64,000 nucleotides of DNA from Furcasterigmium furcatum (taxonomy: Eukaryota; Ascomycota; Sordariomycetes; Glomerellales; Plectosphaerellaceae), in assembly GCA_001599815.1 (NCBI GenBank), contig BCIA01000003.1, positions 1,178,001 through 1,242,000 on the forward strand, in the 5' to 3' direction. The notes beneath the pieces are model-generated. The model saw only the letters and a list, made by a program, of their open reading frames with translations. It had not been told where the DNA came from and made no database searches. Below, one piece after another: positions 41,836 through 52,066 of this stretch (position 1 is the stretch's first letter; the number at the start of each line of letters is the position of its first letter). The position numbers and the translations under genes were made by a program.

Positions 41836-43422
41836 ATGCATTTTACCATGACGCCCTCACTACCCCTAATCGCGCTGGGAGCAGTGTTTTCGGCAGCTGT
41901 TGCGCGCCTTGTTCTTTATCCCATTCTTAAATACTTCCTTGATCGCAAAGGCCTTCGAAAATACCACAACTACTCGTGGCTGTCGCCTTTGACAGACCTG
42001 AGACACTCCTATCTGAGTTCCCACGGATCCCGATCCCAGGATCTGGTGCGCGAACATGTCAAACGAGGACAGCCAATCTTGAGAATCGGCCCCAACGCGC
42101 TGGCATTCAACCACCCGGAGGCTATCAAGGATATCTACGGGCACCGGACCAAGTGTACCAAGGATGTGAAGGAATCGATCCTCGCCGGCACCCACCGTCA
42201 CTTGTTTGACGTCGTCGACAAACACGACCATAGCCGCAAGCGAAAGCTCCTCTCTGCGGCATTCGCCATCAAGAACCTGGAGAAATGGGAATACAAGGTC
42301 AACTTTACCTCACAGCGGCTGGTCAGGGCTTTCGATGCCCGGTGCATTGATCGTCCCGCTGAAGGCAAGGCACACCTCTCGGACGGCCCAACCATCGACT
42401 TCAACCATTGGATCAACCTCTGGACCATCGAAGCAATCAACTACATCGCCCTGTCGTCCAAGATGGATCTACTCGACACGGGCACGGATGAAGTGACAGC
42501 CGAAAGGCCCGACGGCACCCGATACAGGGCCAGATACCGCTTCTCCCAGAACAACAGCGCCATTGTCAAGTCGGTCTGGTGCTGGGATTATGACCTCTGG
42601 CCTTGGGTCGCTTGGGTGACCCAGAGCATTCCCAGCAAATGGCAGCAACACTGGAAGAACAGTTTCCCGTGGGGCGACGTCCTGTACCACCAGGCCAGCG
42701 AGAGGCTGAGGCGGTACAATGCCGGAGAGAAGCTCGATGATTTCTTCTCTTGCCTGATGGATGATAAGGCAGGCGCTCCGAACTTCCTCGAGTGGGGTGA
42801 GATTGTCGCCGAGTCAGCGGCCATCATCGACGCCGGCGCAGAGACGACGGCCATTGCCCTCACCAATATCCTCGAGCTGTTGATTCGTTACCCTCGGGTT
42901 TTGGCCAAGCTCAGAGAGGAAGTCAATGGTGTCCTCGATGATGACGAGGTCGTGGCTCCCTACGACAAAGTCAAAGACCTGCCGTACCTGAAGGCCTGTC
43001 TCGACGAAGGCCTCCGTTTCATCCCGCCAACCTCCATGGGACTGCCGCGCCGAACGCCCCCTGAGGGTGCGAACATCCTGGGAGAGTGGATTCCCGGTAA
43101 CACGAGCGTCTCGATGACAATCTTTGGCGCTCACCACGACGGAACCATCTACCCCGACCCAGAATCCTTCAAGCCCGAACGATGGATGGACCCCGAAGAG
43201 CGCAGGAGGATGGAGCCGTACTTCATTCCTTTCTCGGCAGGCGCACGGGGATGCATTGGGCGCAACATTTCATATCTCGAACAGATCGTCATCCTGGCTA
43301 CGTTAGTGCACCGGTATGATTTCGACCTGGCTGAGCCTGGCTTCAAGGGGAAGAGATTCGAGGCATTCAACCTCATTTGTGGGCCTCTCCCAATCAAAAT
43401 TTGGAGGCGAGACCAGAAGTAG
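41836..43422 (+). CDS. Cytochrome P450 (benzoate-4-hydroxylase-like group, tentative)
   Basis: Single exon, 528 residues from ATG 41836 (Met at 41848 is an alternative). The N-terminal anchor is MTPSLPLIALGAVFSAAVARLVLYP (in parts). I-helix AGAETTA, ExxR in DEGLR, PERW (FKPERWMDP) and the heme loop FSAGARGCIG, with Cys473 as iron ligand, are all intact. The HRTKCTKD stretch after the B helix and overall layout recall P450s often annotated as benzoate 4-monooxygenase, but I would not assign a CYP family from memory. It is driven from the same region as a CPR gene. Substrate unknown, possibly an aromatic acid or fungal metabolite. Confidence 0.92.
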   Translation: MHFTMTPSLPLIALGAVFSAAVARLVLYPILKYFLDRKGLRKYHNYSWLSPLTDLRHSYLSSHGSRSQDLVREHVKRGQPILRIGPNALAFNHPEAIKDIYGHRTKCTKDVKESILAGTHRHLFDVVDKHDHSRKRKLLSAAFAIKNLEKWEYKVNFTSQRLVRAFDARCIDRPAEGKAHLSDGPTIDFNHWINLWTIEAINYIALSSKMDLLDTGTDEVTAERPDGTRYRARYRFSQNNSAIVKSVWCWDYDLWPWVAWVTQSIPSKWQQHWKNSFPWGDVLYHQASERLRRYNAGEKLDDFFSCLMDDKAGAPNFLEWGEIVAESAAIIDAGAETTAIALTNILELLIRYPRVLAKLREEVNGVLDDDEVVAPYDKVKDLPYLKACLDEGLRFIPPTSMGLPRRTPPEGANILGEWIPGNTSVSMTIFGAHHDGTIYPDPESFKPERWMDPEERRRMEPYFIPFSAGARGCIGRNISYLEQIVILATLVHRYDFDLAEPGFKGKRFEAFNLICGPLPIKIWRRDQK

Positions 43423-43768
43423 GAGTAGGAGTGTTACTCATCGCATTCAGGGAACCTTGGATTTTGTAGAGATGGAATTAATACGCGTTCACCCATAACC
43501 TTCCTCTCACCCTCATTTTGTGACATCAGTCAGACGTCTAGGGAACTGAGAGTAATGCCATGATAGATTCCTCCATCTGTTCAACTTCAATGTCATAAAT
43601 GCTTTGTATTAGGTCATGATCAGGTTCAACTCCATGTCAACCCGACTCCATGTCAACCCGACTCCATGTCAACCCGCGCCAAATCAAGTCCTAGGTCAAG
43701 AAGAAAACCTGCACAGAATACGCTCGCGTTGATCATCTTTTTGCCCCTCGGGAAGCTTTTCCAATGTT
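43423..43768. other. Convergent spacer with a short tandem repeat
   Basis: The P450 and Zn2Cys6 genes converge. Three exact copies of a 16-bp unit (ACTCCATGTCAACCCG) occupy 43629-43676. Nothing else seen. Confidence 0.55.
43629..43676 (+). repeat. Three-copy 16-bp tandem repeat
   Basis: Three identical 16-base units in direct array in the 3' region between convergent genes. A likely variable-number site. Confidence 0.9.
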
Positions 43769-45740
43769 TCAGGTTCCATAGTCATCGAGCTCAGCCCACT
43801 GGCTTCGGAGCGACGAAATCACACGTCCCGTCTTCCACTGTATCTCTTGCCTCACCATCTCGAGAAACCGTATTGTGTGAACTCTTCCTGTGGGAGATCG
43901 TATGTAATAGCCACCTTGAAGCCGGGTCAGCAGCATGCTTTGCCAGGACTGTTCAAAGGATGCTTACAGAGATCAAGCATGTGGCAGGGCAAGTAGCAGG
44001 CATCCAGGGCAGGCCTGTTGGACAAGGCGAGGCCCATCAACGTGCAGAGATTAGAGGCGATTGATTTCTGGCATGAGTTAGCTCGGATTCCACGATGACG
44101 GTGAGCGACAGAACGGCGCACCTCGTAGTTTCTCCTCTGCCTGGCTGCTTCGAAACCACCGTTGCCAGAAGAGTGCCTGGACATATTGAGGCATAAAACA
44201 ATCTTGCTCGCATAATAGTACTGTAGCGCAACCGCTGCCAAATGTCAGCTGGTGCAATCTCACATGTCACTGTGTGGGCTACGCTGACATACTTTGTACA
44301 GTCGACACCATCCATATGACCGGGAATGGCTTGCCGGCCTCAAGGTCTGGAGGTTCACAGTAGATCGGGTTGAAAGACGACGGCTTGGATTGGAACCAGG
44401 ATTCGAGTTCCCGCTCGAGAAAAGCCCAGGTAGTATCGGATCGAGGTGAGGTGCCATCTGCGGAGCCGGGAAAGAAATCTAACAAAACCCGGGCGAAGAG
44501 ATAAACGGCGCGGTTCGCATATGATGTGTCGTCATGGGTACGAAATGCCGTGAGCTCTCTATAGACGGAAAGCGGGATGTCAAGGTGTTGTCGATGTACA
44601 ATGGCAATGTAGATTGCCTGACGCAGGTGGACCCAGCAGGCAGCCTCGGCGAGACCTCCCTCCATGGCAAGACGCGAAATGACATCGTTGCCGAGTAGAG
44701 TCCGTGTTCCGTTGAGATGGTAGGTAGGGGTGTCGGTGCCCGTATCATTCTCTTCGTACAGACGAGAGATGACAACGGCAGCCAGGAGGGTCCCATCGTA
44801 TGTCTCCGCGGGCCTCAGGAGCAAGTCGATGAGGAGTTCAATGCACCGGCCGTGGTAGTAAGTACTCTCTATGTCGGAGCCGCTGTCGGTGGCAAGGGCA
44901 TCGAAGCGACTGGCAACTGCCAAGATTCCGTTGAGGAGCACGGGATGCTCCAAGGCCAGCCGTGATACAGCAACGCCGAAATGCCTGGCGTCATCAACTG
45001 CATCTACCTTTTGTGGGTGTCAATGTGTGCCATGGCCAGTTTTGGTCACAGATCGCACTCTACATCGAGAAAACTTACGGTTAATGAAATCTTATGGATC
45101 CAAATCCTGAGGAGAAAAGCCTCGCGTTGAGTGAGCCCTGATGTGTAGTGGGCTTCTGGCAACCCAAAAGCACTCGATCCGGTCGATTGCCTGGTGACGG
45201 AGTCTCGCGATTCGAGAGAGAGTAGGCTCGCCGGCCCGCACCTACTCTGCTGCTGTGGACCCAAGCTATCGCGAATGGTATCAACTGTCGGCGCTAAGAT
45301 GATGTCTCGCAACAAGCCGGGAGAAGTTCCGATGCCTTGTCGGGGGCTTGTTCCGTCAATGCTTGATGAAGAGGTCCCAATAGCCGCGACGGGGGACGCT
45401 TGTGGCAGGCTGAGCAAAGTCGTCTCTTTGGCACCCGAGCCGTGAACCACATGGTCAACTAAAAGAATCTTAGAATCTCTATTTCTCAAGGCGGCTTTTG
45501 CAGCGAAGACTCACAAGTTCCAAAATTCTCCGGAAGAACCGAAAGGCTAGACCGCGGTGCCTCATCCTGCCGGCCCCTCTCCACCCCAGGGGCGGTCTTC
45601 GACGAACGAAACTGGAACTTTGAACTGACGAAGCATTCTTGATCCAGCTCATCGCAAGCTGTGCATCTCGTCTCGTTCGGCCGCGTAATACACTTGCGGT
45701 GGCGCTGGCGGCATGATTGGCAGCTGCTCCTTCGTTTCAT
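43769..45740 (-). CDS. Zn2Cys6 fungal transcription factor (six exons)
   Basis: Exons 45515-45740, 45079-45458, 44293-45007, 44122-44234, 43968-44067 and 43769-43914 join in frame to 559 residues. The N-terminal binuclear zinc cluster is CQSCRQRHRKC...CTACDELDQEC (Cys spacing 2, 6, 8, 2, 6). A Ser-rich linker follows, then the fungal TF middle homology with HPVLLNGILAVASRFDAL and ALQYYYASKIVL, ending QWAELDDYGT. The fourth intron (44068-44121) is the least certain, because reading through stays in frame. A CTAAC branch site and AG acceptor favour splicing. It is next to P450/CPR and may regulate them; binding site unknown. Confidence 0.82.
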
Positions 45741-45986
45741 GCTGAGGGTTGACGGCGGAGTTTGGAGAGATGTCAGAGGCCGGCCTGCTGGTTCAAGAAG
45801 GGAAAGAAATCCGCGGGGTTTAGTACCCCCAGGCGCGGGGAAATCCGAGTCTGCCCCGTGTTTGTCGGGCTGGAGATGGCGGCGCTCCTCACAAGTGCGG
45901 GGAATCCAAGAACTATTGGGGACCTTACTCCAAGGAATTACGTCCGGTCCACGTCTGGTATAGTGTCATGTCAGGTCCTGGCGGCT
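45741..45986. other. Promoter of the Zn2Cys6 gene
   Basis: The 246 bases before the transcription-factor start; no gene seen. Confidence 0.4.
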
Positions 45987-46590
45987 CTATAGGAACCTGG
46001 AAATCACAGACCTCATTGGGATAGTTGCTCGAGTGCCGCCTGGGAAGACGTCCTGGAGCTTGAGGAAGATATGCGTAGTGGCGGCCGGGAAGTCAATCTT
46101 GGCTGTGAAGATGGGCTCGCCCACGAGCACGAGGTCGTCCTCCAGCGCGGACTCGGTGCTGAAGGTGACCAGTTCAGGCCGTTCGGATTGCGGTCGCTCG
46201 TCAGGGTACGCGGCCTGGAGGTACCAGAGGGATTCGATGTCGTGGGTGGCCGGGACGGGGCTGTTCGGGTCGTGGGTCCATTTCACGACCTTGGTCTCTT
46301 CTGCAGGCCCAACGCCGCATAGTTGATGTGTTCTCGTTGCTGGACCGTCCGCCGTGGCTGCCTGGTGGAACATCCTGGGGTGCCGCTCGCCGTACGGACT
46401 GTACCAGCCCTGGTGATCGATATGGCTGGTAAGCTGAGCGGCAGCCTTTGACGGCCGTGTAGGTCTTGGGCGAGGCGTTAGTCTCCCTCTGTATCCCATC
46501 CCTCGGGAGGTAAGCGTCGGTCGCAAGCTTGATGCCATCGCGGGTTTCGATCATGAAGACCCCGTGCATCCTCGGCTTCGCCACCGCACC
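45987..46590 (-). pseudogene. Remnant of a CocE/NonD (X-Pro dipeptidyl-peptidase, S15-type) hydrolase
   Basis: Two blocks of one family lie in different frames. The N-terminal start FMIETRDGIKLATDAYLP is near 46500-46570, and the C-terminal jelly-roll stretch WTHDPNSPVPATHDIESLW...DDLVLVGEPIFTAKIDFP...FLKLQDVFPGG is at 46020-46300. The catalytic alpha/beta-hydrolase core, normally about 250 residues, is missing between them. The gap is under 200 bases and frame-shifted, so an internal deletion occurred. The intact gene would encode an ester/peptide hydrolase. It diverges from the acetyltransferase gene. Confidence 0.8.
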
Positions 46591-46863
46591 AGAGAGCAGA
46601 ATATGGAGGCATGTTCTACCCCGTGGGGATTGCCTCCCAGAGACACTCCTCCGCCTTCCTCTTCGGGGGAGGCCCATCGAATAGGCCTGCAGTAGAAACA
46701 TAAATCGCTGGGCGGGGCGGAAAACAGGAAAACTCCATTCCCGCTTTCCCGCCTCCACATGGTCGACACATGGATCCTCGTGGTCGTATAAGACGATGCC
46801 TCCAACCCCGGAAATGCCTTTCTCGAAGCCAGATTCTCATAAAATTCTCGAGCTACTGCAAAA

Positions 46864-47678
46864 ATGAGCACCTTCAAGGACCAAAAAGACCCGGAGATGA
46901 TCGCGCTGGCCCGCACGCTCCAGGGCACGCCATGGTGCGAGGAGTACGAGAAGATGATCTCGGGCATGCTGTGCGGCCAAAGTCCGCCCCCTCCAAGCTG
47001 TCACGGTCGCTAATAAACCCCCCAGATACGACTCTCTCATCCCACCGCTGATGAACTCGCGACATCAGTGTCGGATTCTGGCTCATGAGTACAACACGAT
47101 GCCGCCCAGCATCGGCACCATGGACGAGGTGGCCGCCAAGCGGTTCGACATCCTCAAGCGGTGGCTCGGGTCTGTCGGGGAGGGGGTCTTCATCGAGCCT
47201 CCCTTCACCCCGGATTATGGCTGCAACGTGATCATCGGGAAGAACTCATACATGAACTTCGGGTACATTGCCCGTCATCCGCCGGAGTGAGTCGCATGCC
47301 AGCTGACACCCGCCCAGATTCACCATCCTGGACACGAGCCTGGTCATCATCGGCGAGCGCGTCATGCTGGGGCCGAACGTGCACATCTACAGCGCCGGCC
47401 ACGACACGAGCGTCCTGTCGCGCGTCAAGTGCATCGAGTTCGGCCTCCCCGTGCGCATCGAGGACGACTGCTGGATAGGCGGCAACGTCACGATCCTGCC
47501 CGGCGTCACCATCGGGCGAGGATGCACGGTCGGTGCCGGGTCCGTCGTCTCGCGGAGCTTGCCGCCGTTCTCGGTCGCCATCGGATCGCCGGCGAGAGTG
47601 GTCAAGTCGCTGCCGACACTGGAGGAGGAAATGGCCGACCCGGCGAACCCTTACCATCGGTTCCCCGATCGAACGTGA
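46864..47678 (+). CDS. Maltose/galactoside O-acetyltransferase-like hexapeptide-repeat protein
   Basis: Exons 46864-46970, 47026-47262 and 47318-47678 join in frame to 234 residues (introns both 55 bp). It has the Mac domain leader (PEMIALARTLQGTPWCEEYEKMISGML) and a left-handed beta-helix of hexapeptide repeats (VIIGKNSYMNFG, LVIIGERVMLGPNVHIYSAGHD, DDCWIGGNVTILPGVTIGRGCTVGAGSVV), closing with IGSPARVVK. The family transfers acetyl from acetyl-CoA to sugar hydroxyls, with His in YSAGHD as base; that His is present. Physiological substrate unknown. It could acetylate a metabolite made by the P450 nearby, which is speculation. Confidence 0.92.
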
Positions 47679-48483
47679 TGGCCGGTCTGGACCTGGGATG
47701 AGCGTCTCTCGGCAACTCATGTCCCCCTTCGCCGAGGAAGTTGAAGAGGGATACTGAACGAGCAGTCCAGAGGAACTGCGCGGCGGGGGAGACGACGCTG
47801 GCACGAGGGTTGTAGAATAGGGGGCCGGTCGAGTGGTATTACCGTCCCGATACGCTGAGCCATGACATGGCTCGGATGAGATGATCCATGCATTTCCGAA
47901 ATAATTCCCAGTGAAGTCGGCCAGATGACATCAACCCGGAACGGCAGCCACAATTCAAGAGGCTGGAAGGGAAGGAGCGACACGGGAAGGCCCGGGGCCT
48001 GCAGACGACTCCCGTCGGCTCCTCCTGAGCCGCTCCGCTCCAGGGCATCAGCGGATGACCTAATTTGATGGGCCCGAGAAGGCATTCTAACCTCCAATCA
48101 ACCCATAACCCAGCAATGATTGATAGCCTAGGGCTCAAAATTGCTTTAATCAACCTAATATTAGCAGCAGGCTTTGTCTGTGGCTCCCTTGTCATTGAAT
48201 GGAAGCGTGCCCACCCTGCCGGTGGAAGCTGTGAAAGTTCGTGTAAGTCCTCTGATGCGGTGACCATACTTATGCCGCGTGCCACCACCGCAAACCAGCC
48301 CAATTGGCCCTTCCCCGGCTATCATTCGATTCGTCTCCTTCCCTTCTTTCGAATGAGCCTACTTAGGGCCCCATCATGTTTTCCTAGGGCCCACAACCCC
48401 AACATATATTCCGAATCCGGAATCTCAACACCACAAACTTATATTAGCTCTTAAGAGCTCAATTTTTGCCCAATTTAAAAGCC
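47679..48483. other. Intergenic region before the tRNA gene
   Basis: About 800 bases with no recognised gene. The last 350 bases are AT-richer than coding DNA here. Confidence 0.5.
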
Positions 48484-48572
48484 GCCGGCTTGGCCAAGTG
48501 GTAAGGCGTTGCACTTGTATTTCCCGTCAAAAATCATATGCAAAGACCACTGGTTCGATCCCAGTAGTCGGC
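48484..48572 (+). tRNA. tRNA-Thr(UGU) with an 18-nt intron
   Basis: Acceptor GCCGGCT pairs with AGTCGGC (one G-U). D arm GCC/GGC, anticodon stem TTGCA/TGCAA, variable loop of 5, and T arm ACTGG/CCAGT with loop TTCGATC complete the cloverleaf. Anticodon TGT is at 48516-48518 with T33 and A37 correct. The 18-base intron 48520-48537 sits at the canonical 37/38 position. Discriminator A and a poly-T-like tail (AAAAGTTTTT) follow, as expected for Pol III. Confidence 0.85.
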
Positions 48573-50295
48573 AAAAGTTTTTGGCAGTTTCTAAGTTTTT
48601 TGACAGTTTTTCTCGGTCAACTCTGACCCGATGCCAAAACCAACAGTTGGGGTGGAACGAGCAGCCAAATCTCTATCAGATGCACTTTTCCTTTTTGTTC
48701 TACGACGCCGTGGTGCTGAGAAAATGGCCGATCGGGGTGGAAAGGCTGGTTGATGGGGTGGAGAGAATTGGAGATCCAGGACGGACGGGAGGGGACACTA
48801 CGCACGGGCTGGATTGCCCCGGGAATAAACTGGAGATAGTGTCTAATCCCCTGAGAGCCCTCATTGGTACCAGTCTCGTGTGATGGTAAGCTGTCGGTAC
48901 ACGTGGAGGGGAATGTTGTGCTCCGAGGAAGTTTTGAGGTCACGGCGAGAGATGTCAGGATTTGCCATTACCAGACCGCTCCAGCACCCATTCCTATGTG
49001 CTGGAAACATACCCAGAAAGGACTCCATTCCCTAGTTAAGCCATGCCGGTGGGCCATGTCTCCTGACCACGTCGTGGGATATCACATGCGGCTATCTCCC
49101 CATGGACCCAGCTCGCCCCAGATGCTCGGTCTTATGGCAGCTGAGATACTTGCGGAGGAAAGTAAGACCAGTGATATGGGTGAGATTGGACAGCCAGGCA
49201 AGGTACACGGCGATCCACCAGTGGTATGCTGAGATCTCTTGCCCCTTTGGCCCGGACAGGGTGCAGTATGCTCTGAGGAGTATGCCGACTCCGGCCATGA
49301 GCTGGTTGTCGCAGAAATATCGCATGCAATGGTTGAAACTTGCCTCAAGCTTTACTTGAGACTCGTTATGCTAGGGCCCCGGCTGACGGATGCGAAGTAT
49401 TCTTCGAGTTCCGGCCAGCAGCTGAGCATCGACGGGATTGGGCATCCAGTCGTGCTCATCCGTCTCTGACGCTGACGTGCTGGGTGCCTGGGGATTTCCC
49501 CTGGCTGAGAAGCGTCCTCGCTGAGAGACCGGGGCGATATCTGCACGGCGCTTCCTGTGCTCACTTGCTTGTTTCTGTCACTGCTCTCCTGCTCGCATGG
49601 GTTCTCGGTCGGGTCGAAGACCAGGAGGTAATAACCGGCGAGAACCATAAAGGCAAGATATGCCGTACCCAGTAAACCGGCAAGAACCTAGCACGGCGAT
49701 ATCAGTAGACCACTGCTCAGCGAAACCTTGTCAGAATCTGGCGGGCTGAACGCACCCCATGTCCGGAGATATCGCCGTTTGGTTCGACCTCCGGTCTATC
49801 ACGAAAGCAGTCATGTGTTGGCTCGGAGCTTGCCACCGTCTCGTTTGATGAAGAATAATATGCACAGCCTTGATGAAGGATGAAGAGCACACATTGATAT
49901 TGAGAACGACAGGGATGGGTGAGATCTCAAGAGAGGGGATGCGTGGTTACGACCTGCTGTCTCAGTTCGCGGCGAAGCCGATACGCTGTATAACCATATC
50001 AAGCACCGTAAAGGCTGCCACAGCGCATATAATCATGATGACGGTGGCCACGAAGAACTGAAGAGGTCGCCGGTCCGCATAAGGGTCACATACTACATGA
50101 CTGATCCAGCTATACCCTCACTACCAAACTCAGGTCTCATCTCATCACAAGTACGAGCCACAGCTGCATGAATGACTTCCATAAACATTATATATTAAGA
50201 AATATCCCTCCTAGTAATCCTTACACCTATTTCCTTACCCCTAATCACTCCAGCCATTACCCATCCATGAATACATAGAAACCAGCTCATCCCCC
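48573..50295. other. Intergenic region
   Basis: About 1.7 kb downstream of the tRNA and downstream of the WSC gene. Short ORFs on both strands lack recognisable domains. No gene called. Confidence 0.5.
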
Positions 50296-52066
50296 CTAGT
50301 TGCCGCCGTACTTGGTGCACTTGCCGGCACCGTTCACCTTCTTGTTGACCTGCAGGCAGTCCGAGTACTGGGCCTTGCACTTGACGTTGGCCAGGGTGTA
50401 CGAGTCCTTGAAGAAGCTGCCGAACCACCTCTTCTCGAGGGCCGGGTTCGGGGAGGTCTCGGCGTCCTCGGCGCGCCTGTTCTTCCAGCCCTTGCCGCCC
50501 TTGGAGTAGCAGCCCTTGGCGTAGACGTCGCGGCACGACTCGTACTGCTCCTTGCAGGCGTCGGCGCAGGCGTTGGGGACCTGGGGGCGCTTGTAGGGCT
50601 TGCACCTGCGCGAGTCGGGGCTCGTGTACAGCTTGAAGGGGTTCTGGTAGAAGTCGTCGGGGAGGTCGTTGCAGGTGACGAAGGGGAGCTCGACGTCGCC
50701 GACGGGCTTGCCGGGGCCGTAGCCGTAGAGGCGGTTCGTGGGCTGGACGCAGATGTTGGTGGGCTCGGGGGGCGGGGAGGTCGGGCCCGGGGTGGTGGTG
50801 GTGGCGCAGGGGATGGTGGAGGTGACGGTGGTGGGCTTCTTGCCGCCCTTGGGAGGCTTGCTGGAGTAGCAGTCCTTCTTGGAGCAAGAGTTCTTGGACT
50901 TCTTGCACTTGGAGGAGCAGTAGGTGCTGACGTTGTTGCACCACTTGCCAAAGTCGTAGCACTCGAGGGAGGCGGGCCAGCCGGCGTGCTTGAGGCACGA
51001 GGCGACCTGCATCTTGCACTTGGCCTTGCTGATGAGGCACGAGCCAATGTCGCCGAAGTCGGGGAGGGGGTTGCTGCACCACTTGCCGCAGCAGTACTCG
51101 TCCTTGGGCGGGGTGACGATGACGGTGGTGCAGACGGCGGGAGGGGTGGTCGTGGTCGTCACGACAGGAGGCGTGGTGGTGACCGGGGGGTTGGTGGTGA
51201 CGGGAGGCTCGGTGGGAGGCAGAGTGGTGGTAGAGACGGTCGACGTGGTGATGGTGGTCGAGGGCTCCTCCTCCTCAGGGGGCTCATAGCCGCAGGGCTC
51301 GAGGGACTGGAACTCCTTGGCGAGGAAGACGTTGAGGCGGCCGCGTCCGCCGCAGGTCTGAGAGCTGTCACCGGCGCAGGGCATGTTGCACTGGGCGGTG
51401 TCGACCTTCTCGGTGCCGTTGGCGAGGACGACGCCGCACCAGCACTCCTTGCCGAACTCGACGCCGGCGAAGGGGAAGCCGCCGTCGCGGCAGGTGGAGA
51501 GGCAGAGGTCGGGGGTCATCTGGGAGGCGTCGAGCTGGTCCTGGGGCCAGGAGAGGGTGCGGCCGCCGGAGGAGCTGCCGGTCCAGCAGCCCGTGTTGAC
51601 GTAGTTGTCGATCTCGATGGGGCTGGCGGGGGGGAACGTCGGGTCGGAGTAGATAGAGAGGCTCTTGTCGCCGCCGCAGTACTGGTCCTTGTCGCCGTTG
51701 CACTTGAAGGAGCACTTGGAGTCGTCGAGCTCATCGCCGTTGACGGTGTTGCCGCAGTAGCAGACGCCGCCGTACTCGATACCGGCATAGCGGTAGCCGT
51801 TGCCTGCGGGGAGGTGAGAAGATGCCGGTGTACCATTGCCGAGGAGACTTACCCTTGCACTCAGCAACACACGTCTCGATGGTCATGTTGCGGGAGCTCG
51901 TGGACGAGCGGTAAGTAAGAGACTTGCCATTGGGGTTGGCGAAGCAGCCCGAGTAGACGAAGGGCTGGAAGGGGTCGAGACAGGGAGGCAGCTCGACGTG
52001 CCACGCCTGAGCGGTAGAAGCGAGAGTAACGGCCGCGAGGGCGGCCCAGGCTCGAATGGGAGCCAT
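50296..52066 (-). CDS. Secreted protein with two WSC domains and a Cys-rich C-terminal region
   Basis: Exons 51853-52066 and 50296-51803 (49-bp intron) give 573 residues. A signal peptide (MAPIRAWAALAAVTLASTAQA) is followed by WSC domains at about 37-125 (YSGCFANPNG ... GVCYCGNTV ... CGGDKSLSIY) and 137-230 (GCWTG ... ECWCGVVL ... CGGRGRLNVF). Then come a Thr/Pro linker (about 245-310), a second region of spaced Cys with KKSKNSCSKKDC, and a third Cys region after a second Thr-Pro stretch. A dibasic EKR site (before WFGSFF) could be a Kex2 cut. WSC domains bind cell-wall glucans in fungi. No transmembrane or GPI signal seen, so it is probably extracellular or wall-attached. Confidence 0.9.

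Noticed and set aside
50986..51918. 310-codon plus-strand frame of Ala/Gly/Val
   Set aside because: Antisense shadow of the Cys-rich WSC protein.
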